Source: a virus
Length of the DNA stretch: 46,068 bases
Strand: one strand, 5' to 3'
IMG/VR virus record: IMGVR_UViG_3300045733_000450
Location: 1 to 46,068 of that record
The position numbers were made by a program, and so were the translations under genes. Of this stretch, positions 16,522-23,692 are shown in pieces (position 1 is the first letter of the stretch; each line of letters begins with the position of its first letter). The notes below the pieces were generated by a model. It did no database searches, had not been told where the DNA came from, and saw only the letters and a list, made by a program, of their open reading frames with translations.

Positions 16522-16535
16522 GAAAGGAAAAACCC

Positions 16536-16937
16536 ATGAGCGACCAGGAAGAGAAGAGACCAGCAAAAGACGATGATCTCAAGATTTTGTGGTTCTGCCC
16601 CTTTGGAAACCACCTTTTCGATCATCTTAAAGATCTTGATAAAAAACTGGATACCGCCCTTAGAATGCTGGCTGTGATCCAGAGAAAGGAGGTAATTCTT
16701 ATGAAGGAAGTTGACGAATTGGTTGTGACTGTCGAGACGACCAAAGGGATCGAAGAGTCCACCGCCGTGGCGATCGACCAGATTCTTGCTTATAACAAGC
16801 AAATTCTGGATCAAATCGCCAACACGGTTGACCCCGCCGTTATCGCTGCGCTGAATGCAAAGCTGTTGGAATACAACACGGCGCTGGCCACGAAGCGAGA
16901 TGAGCTGCTTGCAGCTATCCCTGCCAACCCTGTTTAA
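16536..16937 (+). CDS. Hypothetical coiled-coil protein with a strong internal start
   Basis: The 133-aa frame begins at an ATG with an AGAAAGGAA site. An in-frame ATG at 16701 (codon 56) is preceded by AGGAGG at the ideal distance, stronger than the upstream site. The product may therefore exist as a full-length form and a 78-aa C-terminal form. The C-terminal part (KEVDELVVTVETTKGIEESTAV...) is an amphipathic coiled coil with no membrane segment. Its place just before the putative holin suggests a structural or lysis-associated role (inference). Confidence 0.55.
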   Translation: MSDQEEKRPAKDDDLKILWFCPFGNHLFDHLKDLDKKLDTALRMLAVIQRKEVILMKEVDELVVTVETTKGIEESTAVAIDQILAYNKQILDQIANTVDPAVIAALNAKLLEYNTALATKRDELLAAIPANPV

Positions 16938-16951
16938 CCAGTAGACCCGGG

Positions 16952-16975
16952 GCCCCTGGCGGGTTAACCAGGGGC
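16952..16975 (+). promoter_or_regulatory. Intercistronic hairpin
   Basis: GCCCCTGG (16952-16959) and CCAGGGGC (16968-16975) form a perfect 8-bp stem with an 8-base loop, without a following T run. TTAACCAG occurs before it (16934-16941) and again inside it (16964-16971). It sits between the coiled-coil gene and the putative holin, and may be an RNA-stability or processing element. Confidence 0.5.
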
Positions 16976-16984
16976 TAAAGGGCC

Positions 16985-17359
16985 ATGGATAGGTTTAAAA
17001 ATTACTGCCAACAACAGAGGGATGCCTGCGAGAAGAGGCTGGAAGATGTCTGCCGATGGATAAGCGTTCAGTTCATTTCCCAAGAAAAAGCGATCAAGGT
17101 GGCCAGCGACGAAATGAACCGCCGGTTGGAGGGGATGAACGAATTCAGGGAACAGCTCAACCGACAGGCCGGTACTTTTGTTGAAAAAAATCTGTATGAA
17201 GCCGAGTATGCGGCCCTTAGAAAGGAAATCGAACTGCTCAGAGAATGGAAGGCCAGAAGCGAAGGCGCCACGTCCTGGTCGAACATCATGGCGGTTATCG
17301 CCCTGATCGTTTCCATGATCGCCGGGATCTTGAATTTCATGTTTCGATTTAATAAGTAG
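16985..17359 (+). CDS. Putative holin: coiled coil plus one C-terminal membrane helix
   Basis: The 124-aa protein has a long charged coiled coil (about 10-90, with GMNEFREQLNRQAGTFVEKN) followed by one hydrophobic helix (about 99-119, NIMAVIALIVSMIAGI) and a short basic tail. This architecture is common in tailed-phage genomes directly before the endolysin gene. It lies 12 bases before the endolysin-like gene and is followed by the terminator, the usual end of a lysis cassette. Holin activity is inferred from topology and position. No distinct Shine-Dalgarno sequence is seen. Confidence 0.55.
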   Translation: MDRFKNYCQQQRDACEKRLEDVCRWISVQFISQEKAIKVASDEMNRRLEGMNEFREQLNRQAGTFVEKNLYEAEYAALRKEIELLREWKARSEGATSWSNIMAVIALIVSMIAGILNFMFRFNK

Positions 17360-17371
17360 GGGGGTTAAACT

Positions 17372-17734
17372 ATGCCGAGCAGATCATTCAGAAACAACAA
17401 TCCGGGGAATGTTCGCTGGGGTAGTTTCGCGGAAAGCCGGGGAGCCGTCTCGGAGGGTCCGAAAGGTGACCAAATGGGCAAATGGCCTACCGTGATTCAA
17501 GGGCTTGCTGCCATGATATCCCTGCTATCCATCAAGGCTTACCGAGACCTCCCTCTTCCGGAAATGATCAAGCGCTATGCCCCGAGCGAGGACGGGAACC
17601 GGCCCAGGGAATACGCCGATTATGTAGCCCAGCGGGCCGGGGTGAGTCTGGGCGAAGCCATGGGAGGGATGGACCCGTTCAAGATCTTGAGGGTGGTCGA
17701 GGCTATGATCCGCTTTGAGAACTGGAAGCCTTAG
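17372..17734 (+). CDS. Endolysin-like peptidoglycan hydrolase (RNNNPGN family)
   Basis: The N-terminal FRNNNPGNVRWG (residues 6-17) and the later RYAPSEDGNRPREYADYV are hallmarks of a small family of phage muralytic enzymes related to the PRD1 P5-type 'structural protein' and lytic glycosidases. The 120-aa length is normal for the family. It follows the putative holin and is the last gene before the terminator. It lacks a signal peptide, so release would depend on a holin. The cleaved bond (glycan versus transglycosylase chemistry) is not decided by the sequence. Confidence 0.65.
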   Translation: MPSRSFRNNNPGNVRWGSFAESRGAVSEGPKGDQMGKWPTVIQGLAAMISLLSIKAYRDLPLPEMIKRYAPSEDGNRPREYADYVAQRAGVSLGEAMGGMDPFKILRVVEAMIRFENWKP

Positions 17735-17786
17735 AACGCTGCAAAAAAAAGTTTAAAATTGCAGTACCAAACCCTTGACAAAACGT

Positions 17787-17815
17787 AAGGCCCTGAATCC
17801 ACGGGCCTTTTTTTT
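17787..17815 (+). terminator. Rho-independent terminator after the lysis cassette
   Basis: AAGGCCC (17787-17793) pairs with GGGCCTT (17803-17809) around a 9-base loop and is followed by T through 17815. It is the clearest terminator in the window and lies at the end of the unidirectional gene order. Confidence 0.85.
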
Positions 17816-17841
17816 ATTAAAAAACCATTTCTAAGCAAATC

Positions 17842-17906
17842 GAAGCATTTCGAAGTATAAGCGCGAAAACCGCCTGAAAACCGCCTAAAACCGCCTGAAA
17901 CCGGGT
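17842..17906. promoter_or_regulatory. Tandem AAAACCGCCT(G) repeats: candidate operator
   Basis: AAAACCGCCTG (17866-17876), AAAACCGCCT (17877-17886), AAAACCGCCTG (17887-17897) and a partial AAACCGG run head to tail up to the -35 box of the adjacent promoter. Just upstream, TCGAAG occurs twice (around 17840-17856). Repeats abutting a promoter suggest a binding array for a regulator or for host RNA polymerase cofactors. No cognate regulator can be named. Confidence 0.55.
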
Positions 17907-17935
17907 TTTACAATCCTTTTTGTTTCCTGTATTCT
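17907..17935 (+). promoter_or_regulatory. Sigma70-like early promoter
   Basis: TTTACA (17907-17912, five of six matches to TTGACA), a 17-base spacer and TATTCT (17930-17935, four of six to TATAAT). It lies between the terminator and the first early gene and would drive the whole early block and possibly, by read-through, the rest of the circle. Confidence 0.6.
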
Positions 17936-17961
17936 TAAAGGCAATCAAGGGGAGGTAGCAA

Positions 17962-18138
17962 ATGGAAGCAAATCCTAAAAAAATAGAACCTGGGGACCGG
18001 GTCGAAACCCCGGAAGGAGCCGGGGAGGTCAAAGAGGAATCCATCCTGGGACAATTCAGGATTAAGATTCCGGGGGTGGGTGCGCGCTGGTATTTTGAAG
18101 AGGACCTTGAAATTTTAGAGAAAGGGGAGGGAGCATGA
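17962..18138 (+). CDS. Small SH3-like early protein (58 aa)
   Basis: The ATG at 17962 follows a good site (AGGGGAGGT). The 58-aa product is IEPGDRVETPEGAGEVKEE...FRIKI...RWYFEEDLEIL, a pattern of short strands like small SH3-type or KOW-like barrels that often read as 'phage protein'. It is the first gene after the early promoter and overlaps the next by four bases (ATGA). First-transcribed small genes commonly encode host-takeover factors; the function here is unknown. Confidence 0.6.
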   Translation: MEANPKKIEPGDRVETPEGAGEVKEESILGQFRIKIPGVGARWYFEEDLEILEKGEGA

Positions 18139-18317
18139 TTAGGCGACAACCTGTTTCGAAAGATGGTGTAGCAATGGCGGCGGGGGTGACTTTTTGGTGC
18201 GTCATGATAGCGATCATGCACGCATTCCTCCTGCCTTGTCTGGCAATTTGCGGGGCCATCCTTTTACTACTGAAGGATGACAAAAAAGGGGAGAATCATG
18301 ACCGAAGAACAGCGTAA
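18135..18317 (+). CDS. Small membrane protein (60 aa)
   Basis: Starts in the stop of the preceding gene (ATGA). Residues about 11-46 are almost continuously hydrophobic, enough for one long or two short membrane helices, followed by a charged tail (KDDKKGENHDRRTA). The last 20 bases overlap the next gene. Function unknown; small early inner-membrane proteins of phages often serve superinfection exclusion or host takeover. Confidence 0.55.
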   Translation: MIRRQPVSKDGVAMAAGVTFWCVMIAIMHAFLLPCLAICGAILLLLKDDKKGENHDRRTA

Positions 18318-18477
18318 ATTCATGAGCGACGAGGAACACGAAAGGCGGCTGAAATTCGAAGCGGAACTTCTTAACAACCAGGGGGTATTCGGGAGCTACG
18401 CGCGCGCTTTCATGTTAGACCGGGGAATCGTTGAAAGCTTCCTCGACTGGTGTTGGTCCAGGAAGGAGGGCGTATGA
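18298..18477 (+). CDS. Hypothetical charged early protein (59 aa)
   Basis: I chose the ATG at 18298 (GGGGAG upstream) rather than 18277, which lies deep in the previous gene with a poor site. The product is helical and acidic/basic mixed (MTEEQRKFMSDEEHERRLKF) with a Trp/Cys-containing end (SFLDWCWSRKEGV). No known family recognised. It overlaps its neighbours on both sides, the next by ATGA. Confidence 0.5.
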   Translation: MTEEQRKFMSDEEHERRLKFEAELLNNQGVFGSYARAFMLDRGIVESFLDWCWSRKEGV

Positions 18478-18737
18478 GAGATCCGGTCTTGATCGATGAA
18501 TTCTATCACCAACAGGACTTGGACGCGGAAACAGCAGCAGAGCGGGCGGAGGAGGCGGAAGAGGAAAAGACCCTGGAAGACCGCGAATCCAGGGCGCGCT
18601 TGGCCCTACTCTACGCCGAGGCCCACTTGAACACGGTTCCAACCCTTCCCTTCCGGGAATGGGCAAGAGAGCAGATTTGCGCCGAGACGAGACCACAATG
18701 GGACAAAGGATGGAGCCATGAAAACTATCAATCTTAA
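18474..18737 (+). CDS. Hypothetical acidic early protein (87 aa)
   Basis: The ATG at 18474 overlaps the previous stop (ATGA) and has an AGGAGGG site, so the longer frame from 18450 is unlikely. The N-terminal half is an acidic helix (DAETAAERAEEAEEEKTLEDRE) and the C-terminal half is mixed (LPFREWAREQICAETRPQWD). Highly acidic small phage proteins can be DNA mimics, but nothing specific supports that here. Confidence 0.5.
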   Translation: MRDPVLIDEFYHQQDLDAETAAERAEEAEEEKTLEDRESRARLALLYAEAHLNTVPTLPFREWAREQICAETRPQWDKGWSHENYQS

Positions 18738-18945
18738 CCGGGGGCGGGATGTGGAAGTCATTCCGTCGGTCCACCTGGCCTTAATGGAGTTTAAGCGCCT
18801 GGCCAGGGATAAACAGGTCACGGTCATCGAGGTCAAGCCGCGCCCCTGGGTGCTGCGTCTGGTCGGAAAGGTTGCGCTCATCGGGGCCGGGTTAATTTTC
18901 TCAATCGGCCTGCTCATCTGGTGGGCCAAGGGGTTGCCGGGATGA
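18718..18945 (+). CDS. Tail-anchored small membrane protein (75 aa)
   Basis: The cytoplasmic-type N-terminal half ends at basic KPRPWVLRLVGK and is followed by one hydrophobic helix (about 49-70, VALIGAGLIFSIGLLIWWA). The gene begins within the previous gene and overlaps the next by four bases. Together with its two membrane-protein neighbours it forms a small envelope-directed set. Function unknown. Confidence 0.55.
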   Translation: MKTINLNRGRDVEVIPSVHLALMEFKRLARDKQVTVIEVKPRPWVLRLVGKVALIGAGLIFSIGLLIWWAKGLPG

Positions 18946-19064
18946 GGTTATTTTTGGGGGGAATAGTTGTCGGGTTTATCTTCGGCTTCTTGGCCGGTTT
19001 CGCGAAGACCTTGATCCAAAAATATCGCGAGGATCGGTTCTGGAGGAGGGTCAAAATCAAATGA
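18942..19064 (+). CDS. 40-aa glycine-zipper membrane protein
   Basis: Begins and ends in ATGA overlaps with its neighbours, which supports it despite its length. The first 21 residues, MRLFLGGIVVGFIFGFLAGF, form one membrane helix with glycines spaced as in a GxxxG zipper, followed by a basic tail (KYREDRFWRRVKIK). The topology suggests an inner-membrane oligomer with a cytoplasmic basic tail. Function unknown. Confidence 0.55.
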   Translation: MRLFLGGIVVGFIFGFLAGFAKTLIQKYREDRFWRRVKIK

Positions 19065-19267
19065 AAAAATACGGGTCCAAAATCAAAGTGGGGGACACAC
19101 TGGTAGTCTGGTGGAGACCGGGACGGGATACCATTAAGAGCCTGACGGATTACAATGGGCCGTATAAACAACAGCGGGAATTTATCGGGTCCAGGATCGC
19201 GGAATTTACCTTCAGAAATTTGGGCATGACGATTCTATCCGGGGACGTTTTCGAGGTGGTTAAATGA
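19061..19267 (+). CDS. Small beta-rich early protein (68 aa)
   Basis: ATGA overlaps at both ends. The sequence KIKVGDTLVVWWRPGRDTI...LSGDVFEVVK has alternating hydrophobic strands and a GD turn typical of small barrel folds (ASCH, PUA or SH3-like), but no diagnostic motif. The 'conduct' region FIGSRIAEFTF could form the core. Function unknown. Confidence 0.5.
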   Translation: MKKYGSKIKVGDTLVVWWRPGRDTIKSLTDYNGPYKQQREFIGSRIAEFTFRNLGMTILSGDVFEVVK

Positions 19268-19809
19268 AAATTTTCCGGGTATCGGACATCATTGCCCCTT
19301 ATAGCAGCTACGACCGGGTTGACGCCCTGACCCTCCAGCTTGCGGCCGAGCGCGGAACCGATGCCCACGATTATCTCAACGTTTATTTAATGGGGGTCTG
19401 GGCTCCCATGCCGGAGGGTGCCGAAGGCTATTGCAGATCCGGGGAGCGCTGGCTGGAGGAGAACGTAAAGCGGGTGATCTCGGCCGAGCGGGAATACACC
19501 GACCCGGTTTTAGGATACAAGGGGCACCCGGACCTGCTCATGGAAAACTACGCCGGCGAGATCATCCTGCCCGACTTCAAGTCCCCGGTTATCGAGTACC
19601 GGTCTTGGCCTATCCAGCTCGCCGCCTACCATCATCTGGTATGCAAAACCCACAAATTCAAACGGGCGAAAGTCTCCCCGGGGGCCCTGATGCTATCGCC
19701 TACGGGAGGACCGGCAAAGTTTAAGCCGTACAGCGACCGGGTAGACCGCTGCTTCGCCCTGTTTTTGGGATTATTGAATTCAATCCGTTATTTCGAGGAG
19801 GGAAAATGA
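19264..19809 (+). CDS. PD-(D/E)XK nuclease, RecB/Cas4-like
   Basis: The 181-aa protein has the ordered motifs of RecB-type exonucleases: RGTDAHDYL with His36, an acidic SAERE (about 75-79), GHPD with Asp90, DFK with Asp104 and Lys106, and QLAAY at about 118-122. Phages pair such nucleases with annealing proteins for double-strand break repair and concatemer formation, and a putative annealing gene lies 2.5 kb downstream. It is coupled to both neighbours by ATGA overlaps. No Cas4-type cysteine cluster is obvious, so an iron-sulfur site is unlikely. Confidence 0.75.
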   Translation: MKIFRVSDIIAPYSSYDRVDALTLQLAAERGTDAHDYLNVYLMGVWAPMPEGAEGYCRSGERWLEENVKRVISAEREYTDPVLGYKGHPDLLMENYAGEIILPDFKSPVIEYRSWPIQLAAYHHLVCKTHKFKRAKVSPGALMLSPTGGPAKFKPYSDRVDRCFALFLGLLNSIRYFEEGK

Positions 19810-20012
19810 GCACAGAAGAAGAGGTCAAGGTTTGGAGGGAGAAGATTCCCGCGTTAACACAGATGGAATGCGCCCAGCTTCAACGCTTTGCGCCGCCGGG
19901 TCACCCTATTTTCGATGACAGGACCGACCTATTTAATCTTTTCAGTGAGCGTTTCGCGGAGGTTGGAGGGATGACCCCGGAAATCTCCAAAAGGATCGGG
20001 TGGGAAAGATGA
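19806..20012 (+). CDS. Hypothetical protein (68 aa)
   Basis: Starts in the stop of the nuclease gene (ATGA). The product, with the segment LTQMECAQLQRFAPPGHPIFDD, is a small helical protein with no recognised motif. Short proteins with a similar FAPxGHPxF turn are frequent in phage early regions, but I cannot name a family. Confidence 0.5.
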   Translation: MSTEEEVKVWREKIPALTQMECAQLQRFAPPGHPIFDDRTDLFNLFSERFAEVGGMTPEISKRIGWER

Positions 20013-20257
20013 AGAGAATGATAGCCTGTGAAAAGTGCGCCCAGCGCAAGATTAAGGATTACGAGGGGGAATGGTTTCATCGGGTCAAGGGGACCGCTAA
20101 GGCGGAATTCACCTGCGATTATTGCGGAGATCCATCACAACCGAACATTAAGCCAGGAGACAAATGCGCCGCCGAATCCATGGGGTGTCATGATCGGGGG
20201 ACCCCCTATTATCCCTGGGAGGGAGAGTACATCAACGAGGCGGAGGAGGGCAAATGA
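20009..20257 (+). CDS. Zinc-ribbon-like protein (82 aa)
   Basis: ATG at 20009 overlaps the preceding stop. CEKC (residues 7-10) and CDYC (about 36-39) form a likely treble-clef or ribbon Zn site, with two more cysteines and histidines near GDKCAAESMGCHD. Such ribbons bind nucleic acid or proteins. It overlaps the next gene by four bases. Specific function unknown. Confidence 0.6.
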   Translation: MKRMIACEKCAQRKIKDYEGEWFHRVKGTAKAEFTCDYCGDPSQPNIKPGDKCAAESMGCHDRGTPYYPWEGEYINEAEEGK

Positions 20258-20541
20258 AAATTTTAGGAGAAACGGAACACGGATTTATTGTGGAAATGTC
20301 GAAAGGAGAGGTTTGTAAGGTCCGGGGGTACTGGTCAGAAAACTATATGCCCGGCCACTTATATCGGAATCGGGTTGGGCTCACCTGTAACATTTCCGAT
20401 AAATGGGAGCAATTGGACAGTCTCCGGGCCAGCAAGGAAAAGTTGTCTGCAATGTCCAAGGAACTGCGGGCCTACGCGGACCTGATCGAATACAAGGGGG
20501 AGGAAATCAACAAGGAGGTGGGGAACGATGGAACTGTGTAG
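20254..20541 (+). CDS. Hypothetical protein with C-terminal coiled coil (95 aa)
   Basis: The N-terminal half is beta-rich (KILGETEHGFIVEMSKGEVCKVRGY), and the C-terminal half is a helix (SLRASKEKLSAMSKELRAYADLI). It has ATGA overlap upstream, and its last 14 bases overlap the next small gene. The coiled-coil end resembles linker helices of small phage DNA-associated proteins, but no family is assigned. Confidence 0.5.
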   Translation: MKILGETEHGFIVEMSKGEVCKVRGYWSENYMPGHLYRNRVGLTCNISDKWEQLDSLRASKEKLSAMSKELRAYADLIEYKGEEINKEVGNDGTV

Positions 20542-20692
20542 CGAAGGTCACCCGGAAGTCTGTCATAACGAGAAGGGTTGCCCGGTCTGTCAAGTGCTTG
20601 GAGAGATAGCGGACTTGGGTGCGGTTAGGGATAATTTAATCGAGACGGTGCGGGAACTCAAGGGCGAACTCTTGAGCAAGGAAGGGGAATAG
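20528..20692 (+). CDS. 54-aa zinc-binding micro-protein
   Basis: A GTGGGGAACG context precedes the ATG at 20528. The product begins MELCSEGHPEVCHNEKGCPVCQV, with five Cys/His positions in a compact arrangement typical of a zinc ribbon, then an acidic helix. It closes the run of tiny early genes, only three bases before the next gene. Confidence 0.55.
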   Translation: MELCSEGHPEVCHNEKGCPVCQVLGEIADLGAVRDNLIETVRELKGELLSKEGE

Positions 20693-20695
20693 AAA

Positions 20696-21466
20696 ATGGA
20701 TGACCCATGGGGAGTAGGGGAGGGGTTGGATTGGATGGAGGATATCAAAACGTCCCCGGCGCTCGAGGCGGATAAGGTCGAAGACCCCGAGTCAGAAAGG
20801 CGGTTGCCGGTCCTGGTCGAGGATTACGACAAAAAACTTATTCAGGCGAAGGCCTTTTTTGAGGCTTTCCGGGCCGAGGCCGAGCGCTTAAAAAAGGAGG
20901 TCTTCGCCCTGAAAGTTTCGGACGATAAGACCCAGGCCGAAATCGCGGAGCTGAAGGCGATCGCGCAAAGCGTAGTGAAAAAAATAGAAGACCGGCTTGA
21001 CGGACTGTTTGAAAAACCCAAGGCCTTGATGAAGGCGATCAAGAACACCGTGGGGACCATCACCAAGCCCCTGGAGGATGCCAAGGCGGAGGCAGATCGG
21101 AAGTTTTCGATCCGGGCGGCTTATGTAAAGCAGGAACGTTTGAGGCAGGAGAAAGAGGCCCAGGAAGCCATTGCCAGGGAACAGGCGAAAATGGACAAAA
21201 AGGCCGACAAGGTGGGAATCCCGCGGGTTCAATTGCCCTTACCCGCCATGGGGCCGATCAAGACGATCGTGCGTACGGACAGCGGATCCACCTTTGAGGT
21301 GGCGAGGTGGAAGGGTACGGTCACCAATGAGGATGACGTGGAGCGGATCTATTGTTCTTCGGATTCCAAGAAAATAAAAAAGGCGGTAGACGGGGGGGTT
21401 CGAAACCCTAACATGAAAGGGGTGAACATCGAAGAGATAACCACTCCACAAACAAGAACCAAATAG
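20696..21466 (+). CDS. Coiled-coil DNA-metabolism protein (256 aa)
   Basis: Residues about 45-170 are a long charged coiled coil (e.g. KKLIQAKAFFEAFRAEAERL, KQERLRQEKEAQEAIAREQ). A C-terminal globular part ends ...IYCSSDSKKIKKAVDGGVRNPNMKGVNIEE. This ending and the position just before annealing-type genes recall phage proteins regularly found beside RecT/ERF-like recombinases; their biochemical role is not settled. Site AAGGGG precedes the ATG. Confidence 0.5.
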   Translation: MDDPWGVGEGLDWMEDIKTSPALEADKVEDPESERRLPVLVEDYDKKLIQAKAFFEAFRAEAERLKKEVFALKVSDDKTQAEIAELKAIAQSVVKKIEDRLDGLFEKPKALMKAIKNTVGTITKPLEDAKAEADRKFSIRAAYVKQERLRQEKEAQEAIAREQAKMDKKADKVGIPRVQLPLPAMGPIKTIVRTDSGSTFEVARWKGTVTNEDDVERIYCSSDSKKIKKAVDGGVRNPNMKGVNIEEITTPQTRTK

Positions 21467-21475
21467 GAGGATTTT

Positions 21476-22333
21476 ATGGGAAAGAAGAAAAACCCGATCA
21501 CGATTTTAGGAGAAACCGGGGTAACGGTTATGACCGAGTCATTCTTACCGGAGAGTGCGGGAGAAGACAAGGCCGAGCTTTTTAAACAGCGCCCCCTGGA
21601 GGAGGAAGCGGGCGGAGGCCTGGGGGACCTGTTTGCCGAGATCGACCCCAAGGAGATCCCGCCGGCCGTGCTGAACAACCCGTATGGACCCATGGGGGAG
21701 TTTTTCGACACCCAACCCAGGGAGGGGGGGCCCGAGCCAGCGGAGATTATTGACACAGGAGCAGATCCGGCTACCGCCCTGGCGAATGCTATTCTGAGGG
21801 GGGAGGATGCCGATCCATTTACAACCCCGGAAGGAGAGACGGTCGAGGAGAAACCGGAACCGGAGTTATCTGAAACGTTTGTGGTTCAGTTTCATGAAGT
21901 CAAGACGATCCCGGAACCGGAAGGCCCTGAACCTGAAACGAAACCGGCCCAGGGTGAAACGATCGAAGGACCGCTTCCCATGGTAGAGAGATTCACGGAA
22001 ATGAGCGTTTTGAAGTGCATCTTGACCGACGCCGAAATGAAGCACTGTGCCGAACAAATGGCGCGGCTTTATGGGGAGTCCGCGGAAGCCGAGGCCGAGC
22101 TGAAGAGCGTCAGCTCTCAATACAAGGCCACTATCGCCAAATTGGAACAGCACATTTCCGAGGAGGCCGCGAAGTATCGGGCCGGTCACGAATTCCGGAA
22201 AATACAGGTCGTCGTATTGTTTGACTACGAGACCGGGCGAGTCTGGCGGGAGCGTGAAGATACCGGCGAAGTCATTGAGGACAGGGTAATGACCAGCAAA
22301 GAGGCCCAGCGCAAGCTATGGCCAGAAAAATAG
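21476..22333 (+). CDS. Acidic linker plus helical domain protein (285 aa)
   Basis: AGGAGG precedes the start. The N-terminal two thirds are acidic, Pro/Glu-rich and likely disordered. The C-terminal 100 residues form helices ending in a beta hairpin (RKIQVVVLFDYETGRVWRER, DTGEVIEDRVMT). This C-terminal pattern, helix pair then strand-turn-strand with a 'DTGE..E.R.MT' end, is recurrent in phage replication/recombination operons. Its acidic tail could interact with the neighbouring DNA-binding proteins (inference). Confidence 0.5.
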   Translation: MGKKKNPITILGETGVTVMTESFLPESAGEDKAELFKQRPLEEEAGGGLGDLFAEIDPKEIPPAVLNNPYGPMGEFFDTQPREGGPEPAEIIDTGADPATALANAILRGEDADPFTTPEGETVEEKPEPELSETFVVQFHEVKTIPEPEGPEPETKPAQGETIEGPLPMVERFTEMSVLKCILTDAEMKHCAEQMARLYGESAEAEAELKSVSSQYKATIAKLEQHISEEAAKYRAGHEFRKIQVVVLFDYETGRVWREREDTGEVIEDRVMTSKEAQRKLWPEK

Positions 22334-22342
22334 GAGGATGAT

Positions 22343-23692
22343 ATGGGAAACGATTTGACGAGGACAGACAGAGCGCCGGCTATGATCGAGCCGGAAAATC
22401 AACGGGCGATAGCCGAGGTCCAGGCCGCGGTCATGATGGCGAAAAAGTTCCCCCGGGACATCCCGGAAGCCCTGGAGAGAATCAAGGTAGCCTGCCGGAG
22501 TGTGCGGTTGGCGGAGGCCGCGGTTTACAGCTACCCTCGAGGCGGAACGGAGGTTGACGGACCATCGATCCGCTTGGCGGAGGTCGTGATTCAGAATTGG
22601 GGTAACGCCCATTTCGGGTTGATCGAGTTAAGCCAGAGGCCGGGGGAAAGCATAATGGAGGCCTTTTGTTGGGACCTCGAAACCAACGTTCGAGAGGTGA
22701 AGATTTTCACGGTCCCGCATGTCCGCTTTACTCGCAAGGGATCGTATGCCCTGACGGACCCGAGGGACATCTACGAAATGGTGGCCAACAACGGCGCCCG
22801 GAGGTTGCGGAGCTGCATCCAGGGTATTGTCCCGAAGGACATCATGGACGAAGCGGTCGAAATTTGCGATCGCGTCATGGTGGAAAACTCCGACACTACC
22901 GCGGCCGGGTTTAAAAAGCTGGAGGATGATTTCGGCTCGATCGGGGTCACGCGGGGACAGATCGAGGGCCGATTAAATAAAAAGTTTGAGAAAATGACCC
23001 CCCGGCAAATGGTTGGCCTGCGGAAGATCCTGAACAGCGTACAGGACAACATGAGCAAGGCCGCGGACTGGTTCGAGGGCGCGGGAATGGCCCCCACGTC
23101 ATCGGAAGACACCGGGGTCAGGGAGCGTTTCGAGAAAATAGCGGGAGAAAACGGTATTGCTGGCGAAGACCTGGAGCAGTTGAAGCGGTTTGTTGCGGCT
23201 GCGTCGGTTGCGTCACAAAAAACACAATCCCCTAAAAGCGAGGACACCCTACGGAAAATAGCGCTGGAAGACTTCCCGGCATTTTTAACCATGTACCGGG
23301 GAAAGCTTCAAAAAAAGCGGGAGCGCGAAGAGATGGAAGCCAAGGCCGCGGCCCAAGCTGCCGCTGCCAAGAAAGGGTTGGCCACAGAGCGCGAGGGAAT
23401 GAAGGCCAAGGCGCAAGCGAAGGCCGAGCCGAAGCCGGAACAAGACGGCCCTTTCCCGGACGATGCCGGCGATCCGGGTCCGGCGGAAACCGTTGACCCG
23501 CTGACCGGAGAGGTTTCCCGAGGGAAGTTTGACCCAGCATCCCAGCCCAACGACGAAATCGTGGTCTGCTCTAAAAATGCGGGGGACGAATTAACCAGAG
23601 GGTACTGCCGGACCAATTGTTCAAAATTCACGACTCCGGACGGAACGCCCCAGCCATTGCGCTGCCCGGACTTTACCAGCGATAGCATTTAA
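22343..23692 (+). CDS. Putative single-strand annealing / recombination protein (449 aa)
   Basis: The N-terminal 200 residues carry motifs widespread in phage recombination operons: AEVQAAVMMAKKFPRD, a YSYPRGGTEVDGPSIRLAE core, GNAHFGLIEL, and LTDPRDIYEMVANNGARRLR. By context these are thought to be annealing proteins acting with an exonuclease. The middle is helical, and the Ala/Lys/Glu-rich linker near 330-400 leads to a Cys-rich tail (CSKN..YCRTNCSKF..LRCPDF) that may bind metal. It is the last gene before a 130-bp non-coding gap. Confidence in the biochemical label is moderate; the family itself is recognisable. Confidence 0.5.
   Translation: MGNDLTRTDRAPAMIEPENQRAIAEVQAAVMMAKKFPRDIPEALERIKVACRSVRLAEAAVYSYPRGGTEVDGPSIRLAEVVIQNWGNAHFGLIELSQRPGESIMEAFCWDLETNVREVKIFTVPHVRFTRKGSYALTDPRDIYEMVANNGARRLRSCIQGIVPKDIMDEAVEICDRVMVENSDTTAAGFKKLEDDFGSIGVTRGQIEGRLNKKFEKMTPRQMVGLRKILNSVQDNMSKAADWFEGAGMAPTSSEDTGVRERFEKIAGENGIAGEDLEQLKRFVAAASVASQKTQSPKSEDTLRKIALEDFPAFLTMYRGKLQKKREREEMEAKAAAQAAAAKKGLATEREGMKAKAQAKAEPKPEQDGPFPDDAGDPGPAETVDPLTGEVSRGKFDPASQPNDEIVVCSKNAGDELTRGYCRTNCSKFTTPDGTPQPLRCPDFTSDSI

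Noticed and set aside
17775-17780. TTGACA as a -35 box
   Set aside because: No acceptable -10 lies 15-19 bp downstream; that stretch is the terminator stem.
20528-23692. Lysogeny functions in the early region
   Set aside because: No integrase, repressor, excisionase or attachment-like repeat was seen there or elsewhere.
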